A stretch of 64,000 bases of DNA from JAKANT01 sp035502095 (GCA_035502095.1 DATJUX010000008.1:124001-188000); one strand, 5' to 3'; positions 16,773 to 24,978 are shown, counted from the stretch's first letter. Notes: generated from the sequence alone by a model not told the origin. A program made the numbers and translations.

Positions 16773-17807
16773 ATGCCGCCCATGGAAGCCCACCTTCGCT
16801 TCGTGGCCGAGGACGACGCCACGTCGAACGTCCCGCCCGCCCCGCCAGCACAATCCGATCCCCAGTTGCTCGATGCTTACTCGCGCACCGTCGTCGGCGT
16901 GGTCGAACGCGTCGGGCCCGCCGTGGTGTCGGTCGCGGTGACGCGTCAAGGACGCGACCGCCTGGGGCGTTCGCGCCGCCTGGAAGGTACAGGCTCCGGT
17001 TTCGCGTTCACGCCCGACGGGTACCTGCTCACCAACAGCCACGTCGTGAGCGGGGCGCGCCAGATCGGCGTTTCGCTCCCCGACGGCCGGCAACTCGATG
17101 CACAACTGATCGGCGATGATCCCGACACCGACCTTGCGGTGATCCGGGTCGGTGCGCACGATCTGCCAACCGTCGCGCTCGGATCGTCACGGCGGTTGCG
17201 GGTTGGCCAGATCGCCGTCGCGATCGGCAATCCGCTGGGCTTCCAGAACACCGTGACGGCCGGGGTGATCTCGGCGCTCGGCCGCAGCCTGCGCGCGCAG
17301 ACGGGACGGCTGATGGACGACGTGATCCAGACCGACGCGGCGCTCAATCCCGGCAACTCGGGCGGGCCGCTGGTGAACTCGGCCGCGCAGGTGATCGGCG
17401 TGAACACCGCCATCATTCCCGGCGCGCAATCGATCTGTTTTGCGACCGGCATCGATACGGCGCGCTGGGTGGTGAGTCAACTGCTGGCGCACGGCCGGGT
17501 GCGGCGCGCGTGGATCGGCGTGGGCGGCACGACGGTGCCGGTGCCGCGCCGCCTGCAGCGTGCGCTGGCGCTCGAGCAGACGAGTGCGGTCCGGATCTCC
17601 GATGTGCAGAAGGACAGCCCGGCAAGCGTCGCGGGGCTCGAGGACGGCGACTTCATCATCGGCCTCGATGGCAAGCCGCTTGCCGGCATCGACGAGCTGC
17701 TGCGCATGCTCGATGCGGACCGCATCGGCAGGCTGTCCGTGCTGCGCGTCGTGCGCGGTGCGCAGATCCTGCACCTGACCCTGACGCCGCAGGAACGGCG
17801 CGGTTGA
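16773..17807 (+). CDS. HtrA/DegP-like S1C serine protease with PDZ domain, no signal peptide
   Basis: A 344-residue trypsin-like protease. The catalytic triad is intact: H90 (TNSHVV), D120 (DTDLAVI) and S196 (GNSGGP). One PDZ domain covers about residues 250-335 (DSPASVAGLEDGDFIIGLDG). Unlike DegP, DegS or DegQ it has no N-terminal signal peptide or membrane anchor: the first 40 residues are acidic and proline-rich. It should therefore be cytoplasmic, like a minority of S1C proteases. An alternative start is the ATG at 16782. It is convergent with the EamA gene, with only 10 bases between stops. A second S1C-fold protein lacking the triad is encoded at 51225-52235. Confidence 0.9.
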   Translation: MPPMEAHLRFVAEDDATSNVPPAPPAQSDPQLLDAYSRTVVGVVERVGPAVVSVAVTRQGRDRLGRSRRLEGTGSGFAFTPDGYLLTNSHVVSGARQIGVSLPDGRQLDAQLIGDDPDTDLAVIRVGAHDLPTVALGSSRRLRVGQIAVAIGNPLGFQNTVTAGVISALGRSLRAQTGRLMDDVIQTDAALNPGNSGGPLVNSAAQVIGVNTAIIPGAQSICFATGIDTARWVVSQLLAHGRVRRAWIGVGGTTVPVPRRLQRALALEQTSAVRISDVQKDSPASVAGLEDGDFIIGLDGKPLAGIDELLRMLDADRIGRLSVLRVVRGAQILHLTLTPQERRG

Positions 17808-17817
17808 CCCACCGCAG

Positions 17818-18708
17818 TCAGCGCCGCAAGTTGACGAGCGCGATCCCGGTGGCGACCAGCAGCGCGGCCAGAACGAAGCCGCTGGAGAGCCGCTCGCCGA
17901 GGATGAGCACGCCGAACGTCACGCCGAACATCGGCGACAGGAACGAAAACACCGCAAGGCGTGCGGCGAGGTAGCGCGTAAGCAGCCAGAACCACGTGAG
18001 GTAGCTGGCGAACGCGACCACGACACTCTGGAAGACGAGGCTCGCGACCAGCGTCGTATCGACGTGCACGACCCCGGGCTCGCCGAGCGCGAACGCGGCG
18101 AACGGCAGCAACAGGCCGGACACGACGAGCTGATAGAAAAGTGTCTTTTCGGCGCGTGCAGCGGAAAGCCGCGTGCCGCGAATCAGGACCGTGGTCGCCG
18201 CCCACAACGCCGCGGCAACGACGCCGTAAAGATCGCCGCGCAAGGTGGTCCGGCCGGGCACCGAAAGACTGTCCGCGAACGCGACGACCAAACCGGTGAA
18301 TGCCAACAGAACCCCGGCCCACTGGATGCCGGTCAAACGCTCCCCCGGCACGAACCAGGCGAGTCCGAGGGCGGTCAGCACCGGCGCCAGGTACACGAAG
18401 ACCACCATGCGCGCGGCGGCGGTATGTTCGAGGCCGGCGTAGATAAGGACGAATTCCGCCCCGAACAGGAAACCGGCGATCAGCCCCGCGCTCAGTGTGC
18501 CGTCGCGATCGAACAGGGCGATGCCGCGCCAACGTGCCCAGCCTGCGAGCAGCGCGGTCGCAACGATTGAACGTATCGCGGCCTGCGCGACCGGCGAGGC
18601 GCCGGCGAGTGCGAGCTTGATCGCGACCTGCTGCAGGCCCCACAGCATCGCGAGGACCAGCATGAGGCCGACTGCGGTCGAGTCGAGTGGTTGGCGCGCG
18701 GCGAACAT
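17818..18708 (-). CDS. EamA/RhaT-type (DMT superfamily) transporter
   Basis: A 296-residue inner-membrane protein with ten predicted spans and the duplicated EamA domain (about residues 10-140 and 155-290). Typical elements are AMLWGLQQVAIKLALAG in the first repeat and AALWAATTVLIRG with FLSPMFGVTFGVLILGE in the second. The family exports amino acids or other metabolites, or is uncharacterised. I chose the ATG at 18708 because the longer upstream frame gives a cysteine-rich, non-membrane extension unlike the family. The gene is divergent from the hotdog thioesterase gene, with about 70 bases between starts. Confidence 0.87.
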   Translation of the reverse strand: MFAARQPLDSTAVGLMLVLAMLWGLQQVAIKLALAGASPVAQAAIRSIVATALLAGWARWRGIALFDRDGTLSAGLIAGFLFGAEFVLIYAGLEHTAAARMVVFVYLAPVLTALGLAWFVPGERLTGIQWAGVLLAFTGLVVAFADSLSVPGRTTLRGDLYGVVAAALWAATTVLIRGTRLSAARAEKTLFYQLVVSGLLLPFAAFALGEPGVVHVDTTLVASLVFQSVVVAFASYLTWFWLLTRYLAARLAVFSFLSPMFGVTFGVLILGERLSSGFVLAALLVATGIALVNLRR

Positions 18709-18778
18709 CGTGTCTTCGCTCTTTTCGGGCGCAAGCACGATCTTGACATGCTGGCGCCCCGCACCGCACGATCCCCGG

Positions 18779-19210
18779 ATGCATTCCGATCTGAAGCCCG
18801 GTCTGCGCGGCAGCTTCGAATACACGGTGCCGGCGGAAAAAACCGTACCGCACGTCTACCGCGAGTTCGCGGAGTTCCAGCAGATGCCGGCGGTCTTCGC
18901 GACCGCGTTCCTGGTCGGCCTGATCGAGGGAACGTGCCAGAAGATCATGGTTCCCTATCTCGACTGGCCGCGCGAGCAGTCGCTCGGAACGCGCGTCGAC
19001 TTCACGCACGTCGCCGCGACGCCGCCCGGCATGACCGTAAGGGTCGATGCCGAGGTGATCGCGGTCGAGGGCCGACTGGTCCGCTTTCGAGCGCGTGCCC
19101 GCGACGACCGCGAGCTGATCTCGGAAGGGACCCACGAACGCGTCGTGATCGACGCCGACCGCTTCCTGCGCAAGGTGGCCGACAAGGCGAGGGGCGCGGG
19201 CGGGTCGTGA
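18779..19210 (+). CDS. FlK-like hotdog thioesterase
   Basis: A 143-residue hotdog-fold protein related to the fluoroacetyl-CoA thioesterase FlK and similar small thioesterases. TVPHVY near residue 22, then FLVGLIEGTCQ with a glutamate, and VDFTHVAATPPGMTVRV with a histidine are in the order seen for the Thr/Glu/His set in FlK. Fluoroacetate itself is not implied. The fold is also used for general acyl-CoA hydrolysis. The stop overlaps the GTG start of the following gene (GTGA), so it begins a coupled three-gene unit with two flavin-type proteins. Confidence 0.8.
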   Translation: MHSDLKPGLRGSFEYTVPAEKTVPHVYREFAEFQQMPAVFATAFLVGLIEGTCQKIMVPYLDWPREQSLGTRVDFTHVAATPPGMTVRVDAEVIAVEGRLVRFRARARDDRELISEGTHERVVIDADRFLRKVADKARGAGGS

Positions 19211-19716
19211 ATCGCGCGTCGACCGACAAGCCTGGCGTGCCAGTGCTGGGTGCCGAGCACGTGGCCTTCCTTGCTGGTGCGGCCATCTCGAGCGCGCTGG
19301 CGGCGCGTGACGCATCGAACCGGCCTTCGGTCGCGAAAGCCCTCGCCGTGCGTGTTCGGCCGGGCGAGCCGGCGGTCGAAGTGTTCGTCGACGGCGATCG
19401 GGCGTTCGAGTTGCTGCGCGACCTGCGCGCGGGCAGTCCGGTCGCGCTCGTCTGCTCCGAGCCGAAGAGCCATCGCACGATCCAGGTCAAGGGCCGGCGC
19501 GGGGACATCGTCCCGCTTGCGGCCGGCGACGACGCGTTCGTGGCCTCGAGGGTCGATGCGATCGTCGCCCACATCGTTCCGCTCGGCTACCACGATGCGG
19601 CGCTGCGGGCGTACTTCGCGTTCGCGCCCGCTTCGCTGCTGAAGGTCGTCTTCACCGCGACGGCGGCCTTCTTGCAAACTCCCGGGCCCGGCGCCGGTGC
19701 GCCGCTCAAAGCATGA
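19207..19716 (+). CDS. Pyridoxamine 5'-phosphate oxidase-like (FMN split-barrel) protein
   Basis: A 169-residue protein whose beta-rich pattern (AEHVAFLAGAAISSALAARD, ALAVRV, VALVCSEPKSHRTIQVKGRR) resembles FMN-binding split-barrel proteins of the PNPOx-like superfamily. In that fold, HRTIQVKG is the strand where FMN phosphate is usually held. I choose the GTG at 19207 because it overlaps the preceding stop. It lies between a hotdog thioesterase and a larger protein that starts with a related split barrel. Whether it binds FMN, F420 or heme cannot be told from sequence. Confidence 0.65.
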   Translation: MNRASTDKPGVPVLGAEHVAFLAGAAISSALAARDASNRPSVAKALAVRVRPGEPAVEVFVDGDRAFELLRDLRAGSPVALVCSEPKSHRTIQVKGRRGDIVPLAAGDDAFVASRVDAIVAHIVPLGYHDAALRAYFAFAPASLLKVVFTATAAFLQTPGPGAGAPLKA

Positions 19717-21065
19717 AGGTCGCGCTCGATTCGATCCGCGGCTGCTTCGAAGGCGGCGTGCCGTCGCTCCTCGCGAGCTGCGCGCGTGACGGCGTGCCGA
19801 ACCTCACCTACGTCTCACAGGTGCACTACGTCGACCGCGAGCACGTCGCGTTGACGTTCCAGTTCTTCAACAAGACATACGAGAACGTGCGCGCCAACCC
19901 GCAAGCCGCCGCCTACGTTGCCGATCCCGACACCGGTGCCAGCTACCGGCTGCAGCTGCGCTACCTGCGCACTGAAGAAAGCGGGCCGCTGTTCGAGAGC
20001 ATGAAGGCGAAGCTCGCGGGCATTGCTTCCCACACCGGAATGAGCGGCGTGTTTCTGCTGCGCGGCGCCGACGTGTATCGCGTCGTCGAGGCCGAGCGGG
20101 TGCCGGGGCCCGAAGTCGCGCGGCCGCCGGCACGCTGCAATCCGATGTCTGCGGTGCGGCGGATCAGTGAGCGCCTGGCGACGCATTCGGACCTGGGCAC
20201 ACTGCTGGATGACACGCTCGCGGCGCTCGACGATCAGCTGGGCATCGGTTACGCGAAAGTGCTGCTGCTCGAGGCAGGACGCGGCCGTCCGCCGCGCCTC
20301 TATACGGTCGCCACGCGTGGGTATTCGACCTCCGGGGTGGGTTCGGAGATCGGCCTTGGAGAGGGCGTGATCGGCACGGCGGCGGCATTCCGCACGCCGA
20401 TCAGGATCTCGCATTTCACCGCCGAGTACATCTACGGGCGCGCGGTGCGCGATCAGATCGTCGCGGGCGGACTGGCCGAGCAGCTCGAGACCGAAATCCC
20501 GCTCCCCGGCCTGCCGGCACCCGCGAGCCAACTGGCGGTTCCCATCATCCTCGGCGGCCGGCTCGCGGGGGTTCTATACGTCGAAAGCCCGGAGGAATTG
20601 CGCTTCTCCTACGACGACGAGGACGCGTTGGTGGCGGTGGCGACGCAGCTCGGGATGGCGATCGCCGTGCTGCAGGAGGCCGCCGACGACGAGAACGAGG
20701 AGACCCCCGCGGCGGGTACGCCTGCGCGCCCGCAGCCCGGCGGCGTGGCCATCGTGCGTCTTTATCGCGCCAACGACAGCGTATTCATCGACGACGACTA
20801 CCTGATCAAGGGCGTGGCCGGTTCCATCTTCGCCAAGCTCGTGCGGGACTACACCGCCGCGGGCCGCACCGAGTTCTCCAATCGCGAGCTGCGCCTCGAT
20901 CCGGCGATCCGCCTGCCCGACATCGGCGACAACCTTGAAGCACGCCTGATCCTGCTGCAGCGACGCCTGGCCGAGCGCTGCAACTTCATGGCCATCGCCA
21001 AGACGGGGCGCGGCCGCTTTCACTTCGAGGTGAAGCGGCCCGTCAAGCTGGTCGAGGTGAGCTAG
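19713..21065 (+). CDS. Fusion of FMN split barrel, GAF sensor and winged-helix-like domain
   Basis: A 450-residue cytoplasmic protein in three parts. Residues 1-135 are a split-barrel domain (GVPSLLASCARDGVPNLTYV, TFQFFNKTYENVRANPQAAA), as in FMN-binding oxidases. Residues about 150-325 form a GAF domain (ISERLATHSDLGTLLDDTL, GLGEGVIGTAA, QLAVPIILGGRLAGVLYVES). After an acidic, proline-rich linker, residues 345-450 look like a winged helix (VFIDDDYLIKGVAGSIFAKL, then LEARLILLQRRLAERC and a beta hairpin GRGRFHFEV). The order suggests a sensor that couples a flavin or redox signal to DNA or protein binding. Its ATG overlaps the previous stop (ATGA). The target is unknown, and the winged-helix assignment is inference. 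Confidence 0.75.
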   Translation: MKVALDSIRGCFEGGVPSLLASCARDGVPNLTYVSQVHYVDREHVALTFQFFNKTYENVRANPQAAAYVADPDTGASYRLQLRYLRTEESGPLFESMKAKLAGIASHTGMSGVFLLRGADVYRVVEAERVPGPEVARPPARCNPMSAVRRISERLATHSDLGTLLDDTLAALDDQLGIGYAKVLLLEAGRGRPPRLYTVATRGYSTSGVGSEIGLGEGVIGTAAAFRTPIRISHFTAEYIYGRAVRDQIVAGGLAEQLETEIPLPGLPAPASQLAVPIILGGRLAGVLYVESPEELRFSYDDEDALVAVATQLGMAIAVLQEAADDENEETPAAGTPARPQPGGVAIVRLYRANDSVFIDDDYLIKGVAGSIFAKLVRDYTAAGRTEFSNRELRLDPAIRLPDIGDNLEARLILLQRRLAERCNFMAIAKTGRGRFHFEVKRPVKLVEVS

Positions 21066-21081
21066 CGCGGCGCAACGTGCA

Positions 21082-21771
21082 TCAGGCAGCGTGCGCCAGC
21101 GGCGCGAGCGCGACCTGCAGCTTGAACCAGTCGCGCGTGCTCAGGTGGTTCTTGATCATCGCGAGCGCCGCATCGAACGCTGCGGCCGGCATGCCTTGCC
21201 GCGCGTTGCCCAGGAGCTCGGCGCGTTCGAGGGGAGAAAGACTGGGCGCCATCCAGCGCATGAATGCCATGTTCACCTCGGGCGGGATCGCCGCGATCAG
21301 CCGTCCTTTGAGCGCAATCAGTTCTGCATCGGTGTATTCGGCCCAGAGGACGATGTTGTTCCGGGTTTCCTCCACGTGCATGTGCTCGTAGTTTTCGGCG
21401 ACGAAGCGCGACAGCAGGGTGTAGAGGGCGCGCGCGGCACTGCGCCGCGCCTCGCCCGCGGAATCCTCGACCGCACGCGCCGCGCTCTCGAGCTGCACGA
21501 TCGACCGCACGTGGTGTTCATGATCGCCGCGCGTCGTCGCGGCCGATCCGGGGCAACGGGCTTCCATCGCGGCGTGCACGAACCGGTCTTCGTGTTCGAG
21601 GTGCGTGCGGCACAACAAGAGCAGGTGGCGCATCGATCCGAGCGCTTGTGCCGTGTCGTCAGCGTCCGTCGTGTCCATCCTGCCGGCTTCCACCAGGACG
21701 TGCGCCATACAGGCCCGCAGGCCTTTGTGGACAGCAGCGTAGATGTCGTGGCGGGTGTTTTTTTCGTTCAT
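21082..21771 (-). CDS. Hemerythrin-like HHE-domain protein
   Basis: A 229-residue protein with an HHE-type four-helix bundle in its first 160 residues. Candidate iron ligands are in HLLLLCRTHLEHEDRFVH, DHEHHVRSIV and ENYEHMHVEE. The pattern of widely spaced His and Glu resembles the non-heme di-iron site of bacterial hemerythrins and RIC-type repair proteins. The first helix begins DIYAAVHKGLRACM, where the histidine may be the first ligand. The last 60 residues are helical without metal ligands. Bacterial hemerythrins bind O2 or NO or act in iron-sulfur repair; which applies here is unknown. Confidence 0.82.
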   Translation of the reverse strand: MNEKNTRHDIYAAVHKGLRACMAHVLVEAGRMDTTDADDTAQALGSMRHLLLLCRTHLEHEDRFVHAAMEARCPGSAATTRGDHEHHVRSIVQLESAARAVEDSAGEARRSAARALYTLLSRFVAENYEHMHVEETRNNIVLWAEYTDAELIALKGRLIAAIPPEVNMAFMRWMAPSLSPLERAELLGNARQGMPAAAFDAALAMIKNHLSTRDWFKLQVALAPLAHAA

Positions 21772-21924
21772 TCGCTCTCCTTGGGTCGATCGAGTTCGAC
21801 CGCGCCACTGTAGGGAGACAGCGCACCGCCCGTTCGTAAATCTTGGCTCAACCGATGCTAAGAATTTCGTAACGGGTCGCCCAGGAGACCGGTGCGACAA
21901 TTGCCGCTCGCCGGACCGCGCGCC

Positions 21925-22137
21925 ATGTCCGATTCTTCCGCTCCGCTCGTCCCGCCGTGCGCGTTCGCCGCTCCTGTGCCCTCGCCATGCAGGTCGGTCT
22001 GCCGCATGAATCCCGCCAGCGGCTTGTGCGAAGGGTGCTGGCGCACGATCGACGAGATCGTCCAGTGGGCACAGCTCGACGATGCCGCCAGACGCGCCGT
22101 ATGGAGCGAGATCGGGCGCCGGCGTGCGAAGCCATGA
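21925..22137 (+). CDS. DUF1289 small cysteine-rich protein
   Basis: A 70-residue protein with the DUF1289 (YdhL-type) pattern: SPCRSVCRMNPASGLCEGCW followed by RTIDEIVQWAQLDDAARR. The three or four spaced cysteines would bind zinc or an iron-sulfur cluster. The function of the family is unknown. The stop codon overlaps the ATG of the following lipoprotein gene (ATGA), so the two are translated together. It is divergent from the hemerythrin gene across about 150 bases. Confidence 0.85.
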   Translation: MSDSSAPLVPPCAFAAPVPSPCRSVCRMNPASGLCEGCWRTIDEIVQWAQLDDAARRAVWSEIGRRRAKP

Positions 22138-22790
22138 GCGGCGCCGCGTTCCAGGTCGTCCCACACCCGATCCGCGGGCGACGCAGCGTTCTCGCTTCGT
22201 CTACGCGGCGGTGGACGGTCATCGCTGCCACCGCGCTGCTTTCCGCATGCGCGAGCGCGCCGCCGCCTGCACCGCCTCAACAGGCGCCCAAGCCAGGTGA
22301 GCCTCCCGCGCCCATACCCGCGCCCGGTCCCCCGACTGCGCCGTCGCTGGGGTTCTTCAGCCGGATCAAGGTGCCGGACACGGTTGCGCCCGTGCTGCGC
22401 CTGCAGGGTCACGGCGTCCAGGTGTTCCGGTGCGAGCCGCGCGGTTCGGGTGGCTACACCTGGGTGTTCCGCCTGCCCGAGGCGGACCTCATCGACGAAA
22501 GCGGCAAGGCCATCGTGCGCCACGGCGCCAACTTCTCGTTCGAACATGTCGACGGCAGCCGCTTGCTGGGGACCATCGTCGATTTCGACGATGCGCCCGT
22601 GCCCACCAACCTGCGCTGGCTGCTCCTTTCCGCCAGGTCCTTCGGCGAGGGGGCCTTGACAGGTGTCAAATACGTGCAGCGCGTCAACACGAATGGCGGA
22701 ATGCCGCCGGCAAAGTGCGAGGCCGCACAGCAAAATCGCCTGCTAAGGGTGGATTTCTCGGCCGACTTCGTTTTCTACAAGCCGCGTTAA
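22134..22790 (+). CDS. DUF3455 lipoprotein
   Basis: A 218-residue envelope protein. The N-terminus has a basic region, a hydrophobic stretch and the lipobox LLSACA near residue 38, then a long proline/alanine linker (about 41-70). The C-terminal domain follows the DUF3455 pattern: LRLQGHGVQVFRCE, WVFRLPEADLIDESGKAIVRH, DGSRLLGTIV, LRWLLLSARSFGEGALTGV and QRVNTNGGMPPAKCEA. Two cysteines, one in each half, may form a disulfide. The function is unknown; many relatives are secreted. It overlaps DUF1289 by ATGA. Confidence 0.82.
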   Translation: MSGAAFQVVPHPIRGRRSVLASSTRRWTVIAATALLSACASAPPPAPPQQAPKPGEPPAPIPAPGPPTAPSLGFFSRIKVPDTVAPVLRLQGHGVQVFRCEPRGSGGYTWVFRLPEADLIDESGKAIVRHGANFSFEHVDGSRLLGTIVDFDDAPVPTNLRWLLLSARSFGEGALTGVKYVQRVNTNGGMPPAKCEAAQQNRLLRVDFSADFVFYKPR

Positions 22791-22799
22791 TCTGCCCAC

Positions 22800-23363
22800 A
22801 TGAAACCGTTCCTCCGACCGACGCTCGCATTCGTGGCACTGCTGCTTGCCGCGTTGCCCGTCGCCGCCGGTGCCCAGGACAGCTTTGTCGGCCGGCCGGT
22901 CTACAGCGAGCCGGCCAACGGGCTGCAGATGCCGCCCGGATGCCACGTCGAGCCGCCGTGGCGCACGCGCCTGACCTCGACCGATCTCGAGGTCTGGGTC
23001 GTCGATTGCAGCGGAGTCGTGCACACGTGGATGCTGCGCCGCTCCGTGCTCGAAATGGTCGATGCCAAGCAGGCGCGCCTCCGGTTCCAGATAGTCGATG
23101 ACCGCGCCTGGCCGGGCGAAACAGCCGGCGATTCTGCCAGCGTGCAATGCAGCGGCCGCGGCGACCAGGACACCGGCTTCGTCGTCATCGGAGCGAAGTG
23201 GCGTGGCTCCGGCAACGAACTGCAGCTGACCACGGCGCAGACCGTGATTCGCGCCGATGCGGGGACACAGAAATTCATGGCCGCGACGGTCGGGCAGGTC
23301 GACTGCACCCGCTTTCCCGATCGCGAAGCGATGCTGCGCCGGCTGCAGAAGGCCCCGCGCTAG
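22800..23363 (+). CDS. Hypothetical periplasmic protein
   Basis: A 187-residue protein with a textbook signal peptide (residues 1-25, ending LPVAAGAQD). The mature part has five cysteines (in PPGCHVE, VVDCSG, SVQCSGRG and QVDCTRF) and beta-strand-like segments such as DLEVWVVDCSGVVHTWMLRR. I do not recognise a family. It starts nine bases after the DUF3455 gene, so it is probably the third gene of that operon (DUF1289, DUF3455, this). A role in the periplasm is inferred only from the signal peptide. Confidence 0.7.
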   Translation: MKPFLRPTLAFVALLLAALPVAAGAQDSFVGRPVYSEPANGLQMPPGCHVEPPWRTRLTSTDLEVWVVDCSGVVHTWMLRRSVLEMVDAKQARLRFQIVDDRAWPGETAGDSASVQCSGRGDQDTGFVVIGAKWRGSGNELQLTTAQTVIRADAGTQKFMAATVGQVDCTRFPDREAMLRRLQKAPR

Positions 23364-23386
23364 CTGGCGTCCGGGCCGGCCGCGGC

Positions 23387-24196
23387 TCAGCCGCGCGCGA
23401 AATCGACCACCGATCGCACGATCGCCTCGTCGGTGAGAACGCGACGGTGACCCAGTCCGTTCGTCTGCAGCAGCCGCGCCTCAGGGAGCGCAGCCGCAAG
23501 CCGGCGGCCGTGTCCGACCGGAATCACGCGGTCGTCGTGGTCGTGCACCACCAGCGCGGGGGCCCGGACGAGGCGCGCATTGCGCAGCGCGTCAACGTCC
23601 GTCAAAGGCATCGACTCTTCCCGCTCGATACCCTCGAGATAGGCGCGCGTCGCGGCAGCGTTCAGGCCGAAGCCGCGCGCGAACTCGCGCAATGCACCCG
23701 CCGGATCGACCAACCCTCCCACGAGAACCAGGCGCTTCGCCTGTGCACCGCTCGCCAGTGCGGCCAGCACCGCCGCGACACCCATCGAATGCGCGATCCA
23801 AACATCGAACGGACCATGGCGCCGGTGCGCTTCCAGCACGCCGCGCACGAACCGCGGCAGAGAGCTGACCCGGCCGCGGCTTGCCCCATGTGCCGGCAGA
23901 TCCAGTGCGGCGACCGAGAACCCGTCCGCGACCAGCGCTTCACCTAGGACGCGCCAATCCGGGGCAGCGCCATTCCACCCGTGCACGAGCAACACGCGCA
24001 GGCCGCCATTTCCGCCTAGGCGATGCAGCACGACTTCGCCCCCGCGCACTCGAAAGCGGGCGTCCAGCGTGCCGAACGAGCCTTCTTCGCCGCGCCGGCG
24101 CGTGCGCCGGGTGAGCGCCAGCGCGATTCGTCCGGCCGCGCGCGGAGCGAACGTCGACAGCGGTCGCAGCAGCTTTGCTAGCAGGATCAGTACCAC
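23387..24196 (-). CDS. Alpha/beta-fold hydrolase
   Basis: A 269-residue hydrolase. The oxyanion segment is LLVHGWNGAAPDW, the nucleophile elbow is AHSMG with S137, and the acid and base are probably in HDHDDRVIPVGHG and the C-terminal GLGHRRVLTD. A short hydrophobic N-terminus (VLILLAKLL) may make it membrane-associated. It starts at a GTG that lies inside the end of the upstream 42-codon gene, overlapping by 10 bases, so its translation is probably coupled to that small gene. The TetR regulator and its palindromes upstream suggest regulation by an unknown ester or lipid-like ligand. Confidence 0.85.
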   Translation of the reverse strand: MVLILLAKLLRPLSTFAPRAAGRIALALTRRTRRRGEEGSFGTLDARFRVRGGEVVLHRLGGNGGLRVLLVHGWNGAAPDWRVLGEALVADGFSVAALDLPAHGASRGRVSSLPRFVRGVLEAHRRHGPFDVWIAHSMGVAAVLAALASGAQAKRLVLVGGLVDPAGALREFARGFGLNAAATRAYLEGIEREESMPLTDVDALRNARLVRAPALVVHDHDDRVIPVGHGRRLAAALPEARLLQTNGLGHRRVLTDEAIVRSVVDFARG

Positions 24197-24315
24197 ACGA
24201 AGTCCTCATTGCAGTGGGGAACGTGGTCCGGGCCGCCGATCGCGCGCAACAGCAGATTGGCGCCGACTTCGACCATCGCGAGAACCGCTTCGCTGATCAG
24301 GTATGTACCGAGCAT
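24187..24315 (-). CDS. Small 42-residue protein upstream of the hydrolase
   Basis: A short gene missed by length-based calling. It begins at the ATG at 24315 with a near-perfect ribosome site, GAGGAGG, about eight bases before it, and ends at TGA (24187-24189) inside the next gene. The peptide begins MLGTYLISEAVLAMVEVG, a helical amphipathic or hydrophobic segment, and ends in a polar tail containing CNEDFVWY. I know no family for it. The 10-base overlap with the hydrolase start and the TetR-type palindrome directly upstream (24328-24343) argue that it is a real first gene of the operon. It could instead be a leader that only couples translation. Confidence 0.6.
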   Translation of the reverse strand: MLGTYLISEAVLAMVEVGANLLLRAIGGPDHVPHCNEDFVWY

Positions 24316-24327
24316 CGCTAATCCTCC

Positions 24328-24343
24328 TCGCACGATCGTGCGA
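24328..24343. promoter_or_regulatory. Perfect palindrome, likely TetR operator of the hydrolase operon
   Basis: TCGCACGATCGTGCGA is a perfect 16-bp palindrome located 12 bases before the ATG of the 42-codon gene, overlapping where RNA polymerase or the ribosome site region would be. A closely related sequence occurs inside the promoter of the adjacent tetR gene (24983-24998, differing at two positions). Two matching palindromes around one TetR gene are strong circumstantial evidence for an operator. Confidence 0.7.
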
Positions 24344-24363
24344 AATCACCGCAAAAAAAAACG

Positions 24364-24972
24364 CTAGCCGGCCACGACAAGGTTGGCCAGCAGGCGATCG
24401 AACGCCGCGCGCGCGTGGGCAAAGGCACGCGTGTCCCGGAACAGACGAATGTCGTTGTGGACGCCCAGGATCATGGAGCACAACTCGAAGGCGACCTGTT
24501 CAGGATCCGTGTCGGCGCGCAGATGTCCCTCTTCGACGGATTGACGGACGGTGCGGGCGAGCTGCCGACGCCACTCCGCAAGACCCGCCAGGACCGCATC
24601 CCGCACGGGTCCGGGCCGATCGTCGTACTCGACCGCCCCGCTGATGAAGAGGCAGCTCGACCCGAGTTTCTCGTCGCGCACCCAGTCGAGCCAGCCATTC
24701 CAGATGGCACGCAATCGCGGCAGGCCGCGCGGTGCCCGCAGTGCCGGCAGCAGCGCCCGCTCGGTCATGCGCCGGCCGTATTCGCCCAGGACGGCGATCT
24801 GCAGTTCCTCGCGCGAGCCGACGCGCGAAAACACCCCGCTCTTCGACATCCCCGCGCGGTCGGCGACCCGGCCGATCGTCAAGCTCTCCAGACCGGATTC
24901 CTGCGCCAAGGCGATGCCCGCATCGACGATTGCAGCGCGGGTCACACCAGCCTTCGTCAGTTCAATACTCAT
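24364..24972 (-). CDS. TetR-family repressor of the hydrolase operon
   Basis: A 202-residue regulator. The helix-turn-helix is at about residues 10-60 (AAIVDAGIALAQESGLESLT, IGRVADRAGMSKSGVFSRVG). This type, with SKSGVFSRVGSREELQ and a C-terminal domain of the TetR_C type starting with a tryptophan-rich segment (WNGWLDWVRDEKLGSSCLF), often controls hydrolase or efflux genes. The gene lies in the same direction as, and 48 bases before, the small-protein/hydrolase operon. Its end is followed by nine consecutive T on the coding strand (A at 24353-24361) after a weak GGCCA/TGGCC stem, possibly an attenuating terminator. Autoregulation is suggested by the operator in its promoter. Confidence 0.88.
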   Translation of the reverse strand: MSIELTKAGVTRAAIVDAGIALAQESGLESLTIGRVADRAGMSKSGVFSRVGSREELQIAVLGEYGRRMTERALLPALRAPRGLPRLRAIWNGWLDWVRDEKLGSSCLFISGAVEYDDRPGPVRDAVLAGLAEWRRQLARTVRQSVEEGHLRADTDPEQVAFELCSMILGVHNDIRLFRDTRAFAHARAAFDRLLANLVVAG

Positions 24973-24978
24973 TTAATC

